Positions 36,545-46,464 of a DNA stretch of 64,000 nt are shown piece by piece. The notes below the pieces were generated by a model. The model had not been told where the DNA came from and did no database searches. It saw only the letters and a program-made list of their open reading frames with translations. The stretch is from Enterovibrio gelatinilyticus (GTDB lineage: Bacteria; Pseudomonadota; Gammaproteobacteria; Enterobacterales; Vibrionaceae). The stretch lies in assembly GCF_028683095.1 (NCBI RefSeq), contig NZ_JAJUBC010000018.1:51582-115581 (forward strand), in the 5' to 3' direction. The position numbers and the translations under genes were made by a program. Positions within the stretch are counted from its first letter, which is position 1; every line of letters begins with the position of its first letter.

Positions 36545-37717
36545 ATGGAGTTAACCTACCGAAATTATAAACTCTCTCTTCGTGAGCTTTGGAGCGCGAG
36601 TAGCCATGCGAGTAGCTTCAATACGACGCGAGCGACGTATCTACGCAGTCGTATCATCGCGCTGAGTTATGTGTGGGCGGTATTGACCCTCGCATGGATT
36701 CCTGTCGATCGTCTTGTTATGCCCCAGGATAATTACTCGTTAGTACTCTTAAGGGTAGGTCTCGCCGTTGCTTTGCTTTCAATTGCTCGCGCTGTCAGCG
36801 TGCGAAATTCGCTTCATGATTGCCGAATTGCCTTAGTGAGTTTGGTAATGAGTTTCAACGTTTTCTACCTTCTGGCGAATCACACCTTAGGTTACCCTCA
36901 TACCGTTAATTCATTTAGTTTCTGCTATACGCTACTGCCCTTTCTGCATGTCATCATGTTAACCGTTTTCCCATTGTCCATCAGGGAATCATCATCACTC
37001 ATTTTGGTTACAGCCCTCACACAATTGTTTGTCGACTACCATAACGGCGCATTGTTATCACTTGATACAATAGCCATTTACTGGCTACAAACTGTTGTCG
37101 GTTTATTGGTGATTTGGGGACAAACATCCAAGTTGCACATGATGCTTCGCCTCTATCGCCATGCGACATTAGACCCACTAACCGGTGTCTACAATCGCCG
37201 AATGTTACTCACCCTCGCACAACGAGACATTGAAAACACACGAACCAGAGCACGTCCTTATTCCGTCTTAATCATGGATCTCGATAAATTCAAACGGATC
37301 AACGACAGATATGGTCACTTTGCTGGCGATCTCGTACTGCAAGCTTTCACCAAATCAGTGCAAGAAACGTTACGGAAATCTGATATTTTTGGACGTTTTG
37401 GTGGTGAAGAGTTCATCCTCTTTCTGCCTCAGTGTACGGCAGAAAATGCGCAACTGGTGGCCGATAGGATAATGAGCAGAATTAGGAACTTAAACATTCC
37501 AGTTCAAGGTACTTCTAAGCCAATTCACGTGACAACCTCGGTTGGGATTAGCACGAGCGTATCGACGGAAGATACCATGAACCAATTGCTAGAAAAGGCA
37601 GATCTTGCCCTGTACCACGCCAAGAACAATGGCAGAGATTGTAGTCAAACGTTTGAGAATTGTGGTGAGAAGGTACAAGAGAAATACAAGCGCCCTTGGC
37701 TTGAAGCGACAAATTAA
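36545..37717 (+). CDS. Membrane diguanylate cyclase (GGEEF)
   Basis: The product is 390 aa. Five or six N-terminal helices (about 35-205) form a membrane sensor module resembling MASE-type domains without a clear family match. The GGDEF domain (about 220-380) is intact: DPLTGVYNRRML, the signature GRFGGEEFILFLP, and an inhibitory RKSD motif five residues earlier, so product inhibition by c-di-GMP is expected. AAGGA RBS. Of the three GGDEF-domain proteins in this window, only this one keeps a canonical signature. Monocistronic, convergent with the MFS gene. Confidence 0.92.
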   Translation: MELTYRNYKLSLRELWSASSHASSFNTTRATYLRSRIIALSYVWAVLTLAWIPVDRLVMPQDNYSLVLLRVGLAVALLSIARAVSVRNSLHDCRIALVSLVMSFNVFYLLANHTLGYPHTVNSFSFCYTLLPFLHVIMLTVFPLSIRESSSLILVTALTQLFVDYHNGALLSLDTIAIYWLQTVVGLLVIWGQTSKLHMMLRLYRHATLDPLTGVYNRRMLLTLAQRDIENTRTRARPYSVLIMDLDKFKRINDRYGHFAGDLVLQAFTKSVQETLRKSDIFGRFGGEEFILFLPQCTAENAQLVADRIMSRIRNLNIPVQGTSKPIHVTTSVGISTSVSTEDTMNQLLEKADLALYHAKNNGRDCSQTFENCGEKVQEKYKRPWLEATN

Positions 37718-37736
37718 CTTAATCCCCATTCACCCA

Positions 37737-38939
37737 TTACAAGCAAACGTTATGGGTGATAGCTTTCTTTTCAATGACACCTAGGAATTGAATCAAAATC
37801 AGGTTCACCGCTGCCAATGAAACGGCACCGAGTGTCACAGCAAACCATCCACCATACTCCCAGCAGCCAATCAAATAGAACCCGCCCAGACTTCCACCGA
37901 CATAATAGTGAACCAAATACAATGCGGTTGCTGTCGCCTTGCCACTAACAGCGCGACGACTCACCCATCCATAAGCCAATGAATGGGTAAAAAAGGCGCC
38001 ACCTCCAACAATCAGAAGCCCAACAATAACAGCTATTTCGGTCTCTACACTTGCCACCAGCACACCGAGTAACGTGACAACTGTGCCAAACGTCATGCCG
38101 GACACAGGAGAATATCTATTTGCCCAACGTCCACTTAAACGAGACGTTAACGTACCCGCGAGATAGCATACAAAAATAGCAGAGGCGACCCCCACTGGGA
38201 GGTTAAACGGCGCTTCCAGAAGCCTAAATGTTGTTACCGAATAAATGTTAACGAACAACGCGAAGTTGACGCCACCGATGATCATCGCGACCCAAAGTAT
38301 GGGAGAGCGAATATGCATACCAATCATTTTTGCTTGAGCAAGAAAAGAAGTCTTAGATGAGACAAAACGGCGCTGTGCCGGTAGCAGCCAGAACACCAAG
38401 ATAATACCAATCGCAGTGACAACTGCCATTGCCATCACCGCGCCTTGCCACCCCAAGAAATCTGAGAACACGCCGCCAAACAGTCTGCCAAAAATACCCC
38501 CTAATGAATTTGCACTGATGTACCCACCAACTGCTACCACCAGCGCTGTCGGGCTAAATTCATCAGCCATATACGCCACAGCGACAGCGGCATAACCCGC
38601 CAAGGCGATGCCCATTAACCCACGCAAAGCCACGAGCCCCCAAAAAGCTTCAACATGCCATGAAGCAATTCCCACGATAGGCAGAAGTAAGAGGCTCGAA
38701 AACATAACGGGGCGACGGCCAACTTTTTCCGACAGCAATGCCCACGGCAATAAACTCAGGGACAGACCCAAGGTTGAAGATGCCAATAACCAATTGGCTT
38801 TGGTTGCAGTTACATGAAAGCTATCGGCAAAAATAGGCAGCATTGGCTGAAATAGGTATAGGTTGCAGAATACCAAAAAGGAGCCAAAAGACAGGGCAAA
38901 TGCGGCTTTGCGATAAGCGGGAGTCTGTAATTCAATCAT
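37737..38939 (-). CDS. MFS transporter, YnfM-like
   Basis: The product is 400 aa with twelve predicted helices. The MFS loop motif LSEKVGRRPVMF (about 69-80) follows helix 2. AFALSFGSFLVFCNLYLFQPMLPIF and LPWALLSEKVGRRP are typical of the YnfM/YdhC-type efflux group, usually controlled by a divergent LysR gene. Here the LysR gene at 39359 is indeed divergent, but a 266-bp repeat element now sits between them. Substrate unknown. Confidence 0.87.
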   Translation of the reverse strand: MIELQTPAYRKAAFALSFGSFLVFCNLYLFQPMLPIFADSFHVTATKANWLLASSTLGLSLSLLPWALLSEKVGRRPVMFSSLLLLPIVGIASWHVEAFWGLVALRGLMGIALAGYAAVAVAYMADEFSPTALVVAVGGYISANSLGGIFGRLFGGVFSDFLGWQGAVMAMAVVTAIGIILVFWLLPAQRRFVSSKTSFLAQAKMIGMHIRSPILWVAMIIGGVNFALFVNIYSVTTFRLLEAPFNLPVGVASAIFVCYLAGTLTSRLSGRWANRYSPVSGMTFGTVVTLLGVLVASVETEIAVIVGLLIVGGGAFFTHSLAYGWVSRRAVSGKATATALYLVHYYVGGSLGGFYLIGCWEYGGWFAVTLGAVSLAAVNLILIQFLGVIEKKAITHNVCL

Positions 38940-39040
38940 GCTCTACATTACGGATGTCAAAATATACTCTGAAATTAGCAACCTACTGGTGATATATAAA
39001 GTATATTAAATATATAGAAGTAAGATCGTTTGTTTATACT

Positions 39041-39306
39041 TATACCCAAGTAACATGAAGATGCAGGATTCAGCGAGTTTTACTGGCGTTATGATCAAGG
39101 CGTCCCTTTGCCGATGTAGCGATCTCCATTAAAAAGGGATAACACCGAGCATGGCGTCAGTAAACTCGCCCGAAGGGAGGCCCTCAGTGCGTCCACTTCA
39201 TCGTTAAATTCCTGTGAGATAGAATGACTATTTCTACAAGAATTTGCCTTGAATTGAACGCACTGATGGCCTCTGAAATCGAGCATCTTCAGGTTGTTTG
39301 GGTATA
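39041..39306. mobile_element. 266-bp cloverleaf-type repeat element, TATACCCAA ends
   Basis: Terminal inverted repeats: 39041-39077 (starts TATACCCAAGTAAC) and 39270-39306 (ends GGTTGTTTGGGTATA). Inside are two further inverted repeats, 39073-39093 with 39150-39169 and 39177-39200 with 39249-39273. A single strand could fold into an outer stem with two side hairpins. No coding capacity for a transposase is present, so it resembles a MITE or REP-like element. It occupies most of the 419-bp intergenic region between the MFS gene and its LysR regulator. A second TATACCCAA follows directly (39303-39311). Confidence 0.8.
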
Positions 39307-39358
39307 TACCCAAACTCCCATAAATCGCTTAGACATTTTCCCCTAAAGGCTACTGCAC

Positions 39359-40228
39359 ATGGATGTTCGCCAACTTCGCTACTTCGCGTGTGTCGCGGAA
39401 CAGATGAGTTTCACCCGCGCAGCAAGAAAATTGCACATCGCGCAGCCTGCATTAAGCATCGCGATTAAAAAACTCGAAAGTAGCATTGGACTAAACCTTT
39501 TTGATCGCAACGAACGCCAAGTTCACCTCACGTATGAAGGCAAACTTCTTCTGCCCCATGCACATCGAATCTTACAAATGATGGAAGATGCGAACACAGA
39601 AATGGCGGAGCTACGTGGTTTGCAAAAAGGCGAAGTTCGTGTCGGCGTACCAGGTATGTTGGGTTCCTACTTTTTCCCCTCTATTTTAATGGGCTTTAAG
39701 AGCCAATACCCCGACCTCAAGCTCAGTGTCGTAGAGGCAGGTACTCAGTCTATTCGCCAAATGCTGCTAGATGGAGAACTCGATGTCGGAGTGATTCACA
39801 GCAAAGATGTGCCTGCAGCGTTGGATACGTCTCATTTAATCACATCGCAAATGGTCGCTGTTACAAGTACGGACCATCCACTGGCAACAAGAAGCTCGAT
39901 TAGCTTCGAGTCATTTTTTGATGAAGAACTGGTGATGTTTAAAAAAGGCTATTTCCATCGCGAATTCATTGACCAGATTTGTGCCACCCACAAAATCAGC
40001 CCCCACCTCTCTTTTGAAACCAATTTGCTGGCAATGATCCTCAATATCGTTCGTCATGGTTTTGCGATCACCGCTTTGCTGGAACTGGTCACTGAACACG
40101 AACCTGGGCTCGTTGCGATTCCCTTTGACGAACCCGTGACCCTAGATATTTCTATGGCATGGCGCAAACACGGTTACTTATCACTGGCAGACCGCGCATT
40201 CATCGACTTTGTCCAACAAAACAAATAA
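39359..40228 (+). CDS. LysR-family transcriptional regulator
   Basis: The product is 289 aa. N-terminal winged HTH (about 1-62: QLRYFACVAEQMSFTRAARKLHIAQPALSIAIKKLE) followed by a periplasmic-binding-like effector domain. Divergent from the YnfM-like MFS gene, the classical arrangement in which the regulator controls the transporter. AAAGG precedes the start. The inducer is unknown. Confidence 0.92.
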   Translation: MDVRQLRYFACVAEQMSFTRAARKLHIAQPALSIAIKKLESSIGLNLFDRNERQVHLTYEGKLLLPHAHRILQMMEDANTEMAELRGLQKGEVRVGVPGMLGSYFFPSILMGFKSQYPDLKLSVVEAGTQSIRQMLLDGELDVGVIHSKDVPAALDTSHLITSQMVAVTSTDHPLATRSSISFESFFDEELVMFKKGYFHREFIDQICATHKISPHLSFETNLLAMILNIVRHGFAITALLELVTEHEPGLVAIPFDEPVTLDISMAWRKHGYLSLADRAFIDFVQQNK

Positions 40229-40241
40229 CAGGAAAACAACT

Positions 40242-40823
40242 GTGCATTCATTTTCCTTGGGCTCTCCCAACGCATCAATCATTGTTTATGTCGAAAAAGC
40301 ACCACCGCTGGATAAGCTATGGGGTGACATGCCGCTAAATGGGAGCAATACACCACTCTCATCTGAAGAGATCAAAGCCATTGGAGAGGTAGGCGGAAAC
40401 GGCTGGCGCAAAGTGTTCAACGTGTATGCAAAGTTACTTCATGCCTTACCCGAAAACTCACCTCTAAGGCCAAAAGGGTTTGAGACATGGCAAGCGTACA
40501 GAGACAACGAACTGCTACAAGTATCATCCAATACCCGGTTGTGTTTTGGTCACCATCACCTGCAACTGCCAACCAAGAATCATCAACCTTTCGAGCACCA
40601 AATCCACCTTATTGCAGGAAAAACACATGCCAACCAATTAGGCATTGCAACGGAATGTGTTTGGCTTGACCATGAATTTGCCAAACACCCCACGATGCCA
40701 CTCATCGTTTGCCCCTATTTTGATTATCGCCAATTATCGAATAATAAAATCGACGTTCTCATCGGGTTAATGCAATCACTTGAGCACCAACAACACGATA
40801 ACTTTATAAATCACCTTGAATAG
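40242..40823 (+). CDS. Hypothetical protein, possibly DUF6942
   Basis: The product is 193 aa. GTG 40242 is the likely start: AGGA lies eight bases upstream, whereas the longer frame begins with TTG inside the lysR gene. Soluble, no signal peptide. A GGNGWRKVFNVYAKLL block around residues 50-65 and an NTRLCFG segment are the most distinctive parts. The block reminds me of DUF6942 but I am not certain. It starts 13 bp after lysR and is probably cotranscribed with it. Confidence 0.7.
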   Translation: MHSFSLGSPNASIIVYVEKAPPLDKLWGDMPLNGSNTPLSSEEIKAIGEVGGNGWRKVFNVYAKLLHALPENSPLRPKGFETWQAYRDNELLQVSSNTRLCFGHHHLQLPTKNHQPFEHQIHLIAGKTHANQLGIATECVWLDHEFAKHPTMPLIVCPYFDYRQLSNNKIDVLIGLMQSLEHQQHDNFINHLE

Positions 40824-41006
40824 AGTGATCGTTTTTGGCGTACTAACCCGTAATTTATCACTACGGCACTAATTGTTAATTTCAGGCTGACATGACTATT
40901 TTTCTTGTCACAGCCTTTGCTAAGATGGCAACACTACTCAACTTATCGCTTATATAGAAACAGTACATAAGCAGGCCAACCGCACGCGCAAAAGGATATT
41001 GCACCG

Positions 41007-41993
41007 ATGAATATTAAACACCATGCCTTAATGGGCTTTGCTCTGCTGCCCATGTTTGCCCATGCGGGGCTCGCCGAGCACGGAGGTATTAGTGGCGAAA
41101 TTTCACTGATTGGTGGGGTTGTTTCTACAGATTCCAACCTCTCTACAGGTGGTGAAGCTACAAAAAACTCACCGTTAAACCGTAGCGGTAACAGGGAAAC
41201 CGATAGCATTTTTGGTCCACTGGGTAGTGTGGCTTTCACATGGGGTGCAGGGTTAAACCATCAGGTTTTCGCAGGTACGACGCGAGAAGATATTGCAGTG
41301 GGAACGATTGCACTGGAAATCGGCTATAAATATGAATTTGCTTCAGGTACGCAAGTCACCGCCGCTTATCTACCCACCGTTGTCTCAGAAGAAGTTTGGG
41401 CAAATCCTTACCTCACCGATACAGCCCGCAGTGAAACAGACAAGTCTGGTAATGCATATCGCCTGCAAGTTAGTCGAATTGGCGGTTCACCCCTGTCACT
41501 GGATTTCGCTTACGCACAAACCGAAATCGACAATGAACAAAGTGGCACGAGCAGCTTTTCACCAACCGAACAAAACCAGCTTGCACGCGAGGGGGATAGC
41601 TTTTATACCAAGGCCAGCTATCGTCAATTTCTAGGTCGCGGTCTAGGGGTCGCGCCTGCCGTGGTCTACATCAACCATGATGCCGATGGCGATGCCATGT
41701 CATACCAATCCATTGGTGGGGAGCTTTCTTATTTCAGCTTTGCCGGCAGAAATAAAATTGTGTTAACGGGTAAATATCACGTACGTGATTACGACGCGAT
41801 ACATCCTGTTTTCGAAGCTACACGAGAAGATAAAGAATATGGTGCTTTCCTTGCCTATGAATATGGCGAGATTTTTGGTCTGGATTCTTTGTCATTCATT
41901 TCACTGGCAGGTTATAGCAACATCGACTCAAATATCGACTTTTACAACGCAAGCCAATACCTATTTTCGCTGGGTGTAAGCTACAAATTCTGA
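41007..41993 (+). CDS. DUF2860 outer-membrane beta-barrel protein
   Basis: The product is 328 aa. A signal peptide ends at FAHA-GLAEH (about residue 20). The mature protein is rich in alternating aromatic/hydrophobic strands with long polar loops and ends YLFSLGVSYKF, with a C-terminal Phe typical of barrel insertion by BAM. The GGISGEISLIGGVVSTDSNL opening is characteristic of the DUF2860 family known from Vibrionaceae. Function unknown; possibly a channel or adhesin. Monocistronic. Confidence 0.82.
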   Translation: MNIKHHALMGFALLPMFAHAGLAEHGGISGEISLIGGVVSTDSNLSTGGEATKNSPLNRSGNRETDSIFGPLGSVAFTWGAGLNHQVFAGTTREDIAVGTIALEIGYKYEFASGTQVTAAYLPTVVSEEVWANPYLTDTARSETDKSGNAYRLQVSRIGGSPLSLDFAYAQTEIDNEQSGTSSFSPTEQNQLAREGDSFYTKASYRQFLGRGLGVAPAVVYINHDADGDAMSYQSIGGELSYFSFAGRNKIVLTGKYHVRDYDAIHPVFEATREDKEYGAFLAYEYGEIFGLDSLSFISLAGYSNIDSNIDFYNASQYLFSLGVSYKF

Positions 41994-42000
41994 ATCAAAT

Positions 42001-42027
42001 GGGCTGCATTTTCAGGTAGTGCAGCCC
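42001..42027 (+). terminator. Hairpin after the DUF2860 gene
   Basis: 8-bp stem GGGCTGCA / TGCAGCCC with 11-base loop, 7 bp after the stop. No T-run, so weak as an intrinsic terminator. Confidence 0.4.
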
Positions 42028-42126
42028 AATCCTGTCAAAAACCCTGCAAAACTGCGGGTTTAAACCTTCTGGCTCTCCTCTCTACAAGCCGCTATAATTG
42101 CCGCCTTGCGAAAAAGAGGTTAAGAA

Positions 42127-44487
42127 ATGCGCAATTCCGTCACTCCCATCTTCGAATACCCTAAATATTGGGCTGAGTGTTATGACACTTCACCTTTTCT
42201 GCCAACCAGCAGAGAAGAAATGGATCAGCTAGGTTGGGACAGCTGTGACATTATTATTGTTACAGGCGATGCCTATGTCGATCACCCAAGCTTTGGTATG
42301 GCCGTTATTGGTCGTACATTAGAAGCTCAGGGTTTCCGCGTCGGGATCATTGCGCAGCCAGATTGGCAAGACAAAAAAGCGTTTATGGCGCTAGGTCAGC
42401 CAAACCTCTTCTTCGGTATTACTGCGGGTAACATGGACTCCATGATCAACCGCTATACCGCAGACAAAAAAATTCGTCACGATGACGCCTATACGCCTGA
42501 TAACAAAGGTGGAATGCGTCCTGACCGAGCAGTGTTGATTTATACTCAACGTTGTAAAGAAGCCTATAAAGAAACACCCATTGTGCTAGGTGGTATTGAA
42601 GCCAGTCTTCGCCGCTTATCACATTATGACTATTGGTCAGATAAAGTACGTCGCTCTGTTCTGTGCGATGCGAAAGCCGACATCCTTCTGTTCGGTAATG
42701 CTGAACGTGCTTTGGTTGAAGTTGCCCACCGCTTTGCTAAAGGCGAAAGCGTTGCAACCATGAATCGCATCGCTGGTACTGCCGTGATGTTGAAAAAAGC
42801 GCCAGAGGACATGACGGAAGTTGATAGCTCACGCATCGACAAACCGGGCAAGTCGATGGTCATGCCGAACCCATATGCCACAGAAACGGCCTGCGAGACA
42901 GAGACCAAAAAAGAAGCTGAAGCGAAACCTATCATGGTTCGCCCTCCGCGCCATGATGCTGAAAACAGCTATGTTCGCTTGCCTTCTTTCGAGAAACTGG
43001 TCAACGACCGAGTGCTTTACGCACACGCAAGTCGCGTCATGCATTTGGAAGCCAACCCTTACTCGGCTCGCGCACTCGTCCAAAAACACGGCGAACGTGA
43101 GCTTTGGGTTAACACCCCGCCTATTCCTCTGACCACTGAGGAAATGGACTATGTGTTTGGCCTGCCTTTCGCACGCGTGCCTCACCCGAAATATGGTGAT
43201 GCAAAAATCCCCGCGTACGAGATGATCAAAACCTCAGTCAACATTATGCGTGGCTGTTTTGGTGGCTGTTCATTCTGTTCGATCACCGAGCACGAAGGAC
43301 GCATCATTCAAAACCGTTCTCAGGAATCTATCCTGAACGAGATTGAAGATATTCGCGAAAAAGTACCGGGCTTTACAGGCGTGATTTCAGACCTCGGTGG
43401 CCCAACGGCAAACATGTATCGCCTTGGTTGTTCAGATCCTCGCGCCGAGCAAAACTGCCGTCGACCATCTTGTGTGTTCCCGAAAATCTGTGAAAAATTG
43501 AACACGGACCATAAGCACACTGTCGATCTTTACCGTTCTGCACGTGAGTTGCCGGGTGTGAAGAAAGTCGTTATCGCATCAGGTGTGCGTTATGACCTTG
43601 CGATTGAATCCCCTGAGTACGTGAAAGAATTGGTCACACACCATGTTGGCGGCTACCTGAAGATTGCACCTGAGCATACCGAAAAAGGTACGCTGGATCT
43701 GATGATGAAACCGGGCATGGGTACATACGACCGCTTTAAAGCACTCTTCGAAAAATATTCGAAAGAAGCAGGTAAGAAGCAGTATTTGATCCCGTACTTC
43801 ATTGCAGCACACCCTGGCTGTACTGATGATGACATGCTGAATTTGGCACTATGGCTCAAAGAGAACGACTTCCAGTGTGATCAGGTTCAGAACTTCTATC
43901 CGTCGCCGATGTGTAATGCCACATCAATGTATCACTCTGAGACGAACCCGCTAAAACGCGTGAAGTACAAGAAACGTGAGGAGCTGTTCGTTGCCAAAGG
44001 TGAGCTTCAGCGTCGTTTGCACAAAGCACTACTACGCTACCACGATCCAGCCAACTGGCCGATGATTCGCGAAGCGTTGATCAGCATGGGCAAACGCCAT
44101 TTGATTGGTGATCGTGCTGACTGTTTGATCCCACGAGAAGGCAGCGAAGCAGAAGCAGCCGCGTTGATGCGTCGTAACTCAAACCGTTCAGGTAAGAAGA
44201 GCTTTGCAACCAAGCATCCGAATCAACCTGACATCCGTAAGCCTCAGGGCCAAGGTAGAGGGGCCAAAGGTCAATCTGCGTCGAATGGTCAGAAGCGACC
44301 GGTGACAGGTAAGCCAAAGCCTCAAGGTGCGAACGGTTCTAAGCCAGGAACAAGAGCCCAAGGCGCCAAGCCGACTGGTTCTAAACCTGGTGCTTCTAGA
44401 CCAACAGCTTCTAAGCCTGGAGCCTCGAAGCCGAACGCAAACAAAAACCGTCCTTCCGGTAACCGAAATCGCCCTGCAGCACGCTAA
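42127..44487 (+). CDS. ygiQ: YgiQ-family radical SAM protein
   Basis: The product is 786 aa (E. coli YgiQ 739). N-terminal B12-binding-like domain, then a radical SAM domain with cluster cysteines in [18 protein letters not shown] (about 376-393), and the conserved C-terminal domain ([31 protein letters not shown]). The reaction is unknown. The last ~70 residues are a basic, Gly/Ser/Pro/Lys-rich tail with repeats of the SKPGAS type, absent from a compact enzyme core and possibly RNA-binding. A terminator follows closely. Confidence 0.93.
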   Translation: MRNSVTPIFEYPKYWAECYDTSPFLPTSREEMDQLGWDSCDIIIVTGDAYVDHPSFGMAVIGRTLEAQGFRVGIIAQPDWQDKKAFMALGQPNLFFGITAGNMDSMINRYTADKKIRHDDAYTPDNKGGMRPDRAVLIYTQRCKEAYKETPIVLGGIEASLRRLSHYDYWSDKVRRSVLCDAKADILLFGNAERALVEVAHRFAKGESVATMNRIAGTAVMLKKAPEDMTEVDSSRIDKPGKSMVMPNPYATETACETETKKEAEAKPIMVRPPRHDAENSYVRLPSFEKLVNDRVLYAHASRVMHLEANPYSARALVQKHGERELWVNTPPIPLTTEEMDYVFGLPFARVPHPKYGDAKIPAYEMIKTSVNIMRGCFGGCSFCSITEHEGRIIQNRSQESILNEIEDIREKVPGFTGVISDLGGPTANMYRLGCSDPRAEQNCRRPSCVFPKICEKLNTDHKHTVDLYRSARELPGVKKVVIASGVRYDLAIESPEYVKELVTHHVGGYLKIAPEHTEKGTLDLMMKPGMGTYDRFKALFEKYSKEAGKKQYLIPYFIAAHPGCTDDDMLNLALWLKENDFQCDQVQNFYPSPMCNATSMYHSETNPLKRVKYKKREELFVAKGELQRRLHKALLRYHDPANWPMIREALISMGKRHLIGDRADCLIPREGSEAEAAALMRRNSNRSGKKSFATKHPNQPDIRKPQGQGRGAKGQSASNGQKRPVTGKPKPQGANGSKPGTRAQGAKPTGSKPGASRPTASKPGASKPNANKNRPSGNRNRPAAR

Positions 44488-44497
44488 CAAAACCAAA

Positions 44498-44523
44498 AAA
44501 GCGAACCGAAAGGTTCGCTTTTT
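44498..44523. terminator. Bidirectional terminator after ygiQ
   Basis: Stem AAAGCGAACC / GGTTCGCTTT with loop GAAA. A-run and T-run serve ygiQ and the small leftward gene. Confidence 0.88.
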
Positions 44524-44544
44524 ACTTTTTTGCACACACAATGT

Positions 44545-44700
44545 TCATCGCATCAATTCAGAAATCACCAGTCCCAAGGACGCAAGCGCCGCGACCACAC
44601 ACAGCCCAATCAATACTTTCTTCTGTGCGTTTTCATCAAGAAATTTGGCAGCCAATAAACCAACAATGATCAGTCCAACAATCACCGCAATTTTAATCAT
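44545..44700 (-). CDS. Small membrane protein (51 aa)
   Basis: ATG at 44700 with GAGG seven bases upstream; stop TGA at 44545. The product starts MIKIAVIVGLIIVGLLAAKF and has two hydrophobic helices (about 3-18 and 29-46) joined by the charged loop KFLDENAQKK, so it is a hairpin in the inner membrane. It is followed by a terminator. No family recognised, but RBS, length and two-helix design support it as real. Confidence 0.75.
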   Translation of the reverse strand: MIKIAVIVGLIIVGLLAAKFLDENAQKKVLIGLCVVAALASLGLVISELMR

Positions 44701-44997
44701 TTTATAGCCTCGTTAGCCAACTCTATGATTTTTCAACGTTAACACATATACGTCTAGACAGCGACGAATGGATCAAGCGACTGTCGCTCTGCGATACCCA
44801 CACTCAGTTGTGACACATAAAGCATGTGGTAAGTCATTACTACCATTTGATGGCACGCCCATACGAAAGAATAGTATTTACTAATCAATCAGTATAGTTC
44901 GCTAGATTTATTTACCTCGACGGGTGAAAGCTCTACTAGACTTTCTGAACAAGGGATTCCCTCGCTCCAAAAACTTTTTGTAATAGAAGGTTATAAT

Positions 44998-45690
44998 ATG
45001 TTGAAAAAACTTACCGCTGAGTTCATCGGCACTTTTTGGCTCGTACTTGGTGGGTGTGGTAGCGCAGTATTTGCCGCAGCCTTTCCAGAATTGGGCATCG
45101 GATTCTTAGGTGTTGCACTCGCATTTGGCCTAACGGTCGTCACCATGGCTTACGCCATTGGCCATATTTCAGGATGTCATTTAAACCCCGCAGTCTCAGT
45201 AGGTTTATGGGCCGGTGGCCGCTTCCCAACGAGTGATCTCCTCCCCTATATTGTTGCTCAAGTTTTAGGAGCCATACTCGGTGCTTTCACTGTGTACATC
45301 ATTGCCAGCGGACAACCCGGATTTGATCTCGCAGGCGGATTGGCTTCAAACGGCTATGGTGATCACTCTCCGGGTGGCTATGACATGCTTTCTGGCTTCC
45401 TGACTGAAGTTGTCATGACCTTTATGTTCTTGATTGTCATCATGGGTGCTACCCATAAACTTGCTAGCCCTGGCTTTGCTGGGTTGGCAATCGGCTTGTC
45501 GCTTACATTGATTCACTTAATCAGTATTCCTATTACAAACACCTCGGTTAACCCAGCGCGAAGCACTGGGCCAGCACTGATTGTCGGTGATTGGGCGATT
45601 GAGCAACTTTGGATGTTCTGGGTAGCCCCGCTTATTGGCGCCTTTATTGCGGGTGTGACTTACCGCTGGCTTAGCCCTAACGAGGAATAA
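44998..45690 (+). CDS. aqpZ: Aquaporin Z
   Basis: The product is 230 aa (E. coli 231). Six membrane helices and two NPA half-helices: the first in [11 protein letters not shown] (about 59-69), the second as [13 protein letters not shown] (about 181-193). The first-loop His and the Arg after the second NPA belong to the water-selectivity filter. Water channel of the inner membrane. A 297-bp upstream region holds no other gene; the RBS (AGAAGG) is close to the start. Confidence 0.95.
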   Translation: MLKKLTAEFIGTFWLVLGGCGSAVFAAAFPELGIGFLGVALAFGLTVVTMAYAIGHISGCHLNPAVSVGLWAGGRFPTSDLLPYIVAQVLGAILGAFTVYIIASGQPGFDLAGGLASNGYGDHSPGGYDMLSGFLTEVVMTFMFLIVIMGATHKLASPGFAGLAIGLSLTLIHLISIPITNTSVNPARSTGPALIVGDWAIEQLWMFWVAPLIGAFIAGVTYRWLSPNEE

Positions 45691-45696
45691 ATCCTG

Positions 45697-45742
45697 TCGT
45701 GTTTCAGCGTTTGAGGCTAGTTATGGTTCAACGCTAAAACGA
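45697..45742 (+). repeat. Imperfect inverted repeat after aqpZ
   Basis: TCGTGTTTCAGCGTTTGA (45697-45714) pairs imperfectly with TTCAACGCTAAAACGA (45727-45742). The arms share the TTTTAGCGT core with the palindrome between moeA and moeB. Confidence 0.5.
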
Positions 45743-45743
45743 T

Positions 45744-45779
45744 AAAAGCCCCAGTCTTTGCAAAGGACTGGGGCTTTTT
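45744..45779. terminator. Terminator of aqpZ
   Basis: 13-bp stem AAAAGCCCCAGTC / GACTGGGGCTTTT, T-run on the right and A-run on the left. It can serve both aqpZ and the leftward VOC gene. Confidence 0.9.
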
Positions 45780-45872
45780 GTGGGTATGTGGGGCTAACAC
45801 TCTGTTGTTTACAATCATCCTTAGCTTACAATTCTCGTTCATTAAATCCTTAAGCTTAAAATCAGCGACCGT

Positions 45873-46286
45873 TCAATTGTCCTGTGCCGAGCAACTAAGC
45901 ATCCAGCGGATACCAAACTGGTCAGTAACGATGCCGAACTTCACTCCCCAAAACGTATAGTCCAATGGCATGATGACTTGCCCCCTATCCGACAGCGCTA
46001 TAAACACCTCACTTTGGCGGCGTTCTTCACTGAACGAGACGTGAAATGCCACATCGCCAGAGCCTTGGGCTAATGAGTCATCAAGCCCATCGGATGCAAG
46101 AAAACTGACCTCTGGAGAAACAAATTCTGCATGCATCACTCGATCAAGGATATGGGAAGGAAATTCAACAGGCGAATCATTGAAAGTGGTGACGGTGTTA
46201 ACCTTACCTCCCAAGGCTGTTTGATAGAAGAGCAAAGCATCTCTGCATACTCCATGAAACGTGATATGTGGCTGAAGCATATTCAT
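45873..46286 (-). CDS. PhnB-like VOC family protein
   Basis: The product is 137 aa. It starts LQPHITFHGVCRDALLFYQTALGG and ends DYTFWGVKFGIVTDQFGIRWMLS, the hallmark of the PhnB/3-demethylubiquinone-methyltransferase-like VOC group. These act as dimers; most are uncharacterised. Not close to the VOC protein at 390-749. Leftward, ending at a shared terminator. Confidence 0.85.
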   Translation of the reverse strand: MNMLQPHITFHGVCRDALLFYQTALGGKVNTVTTFNDSPVEFPSHILDRVMHAEFVSPEVSFLASDGLDDSLAQGSGDVAFHVSFSEERRQSEVFIALSDRGQVIMPLDYTFWGVKFGIVTDQFGIRWMLSCSAQDN

Positions 46287-46395
46287 AACAACTCCTCACC
46301 AATAACGAAATCGTTATGGGTAAGACTAACAGTTGGCTCATTTAGTCTCGGCTAACTATTAAGACAGCACTCACATTCATATCTATCTAGTGAGC

Positions 46396-46420
46396 AAAAA
46401 GGGAGCTTATCGCTCCCTTT
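46396..46420 (-). terminator. Terminator of ydiJ
   Basis: Stem AAAGGGAGC / GCTCCCTTT with loop TTATC. Read leftward it is followed by TT and further T-rich sequence. Confidence 0.8.
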
Positions 46421-46464
46421 CATCACGTTTGTAAACGCCCTTTTTCAGACATTCGCACCAAGGT

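Noticed and set aside
39041..39306. Insertion sequence with its own transposase
   Set aside because: At 266 bp it is too short, and no DDE-type coding region is seen.
39095..39313. 72-aa leftward open frame inside the repeat element
   Set aside because: It lies wholly within inverted repeats, has no convincing ribosome-binding site, and its residues follow the repeat DNA. Treated as a by-product of the repeat.
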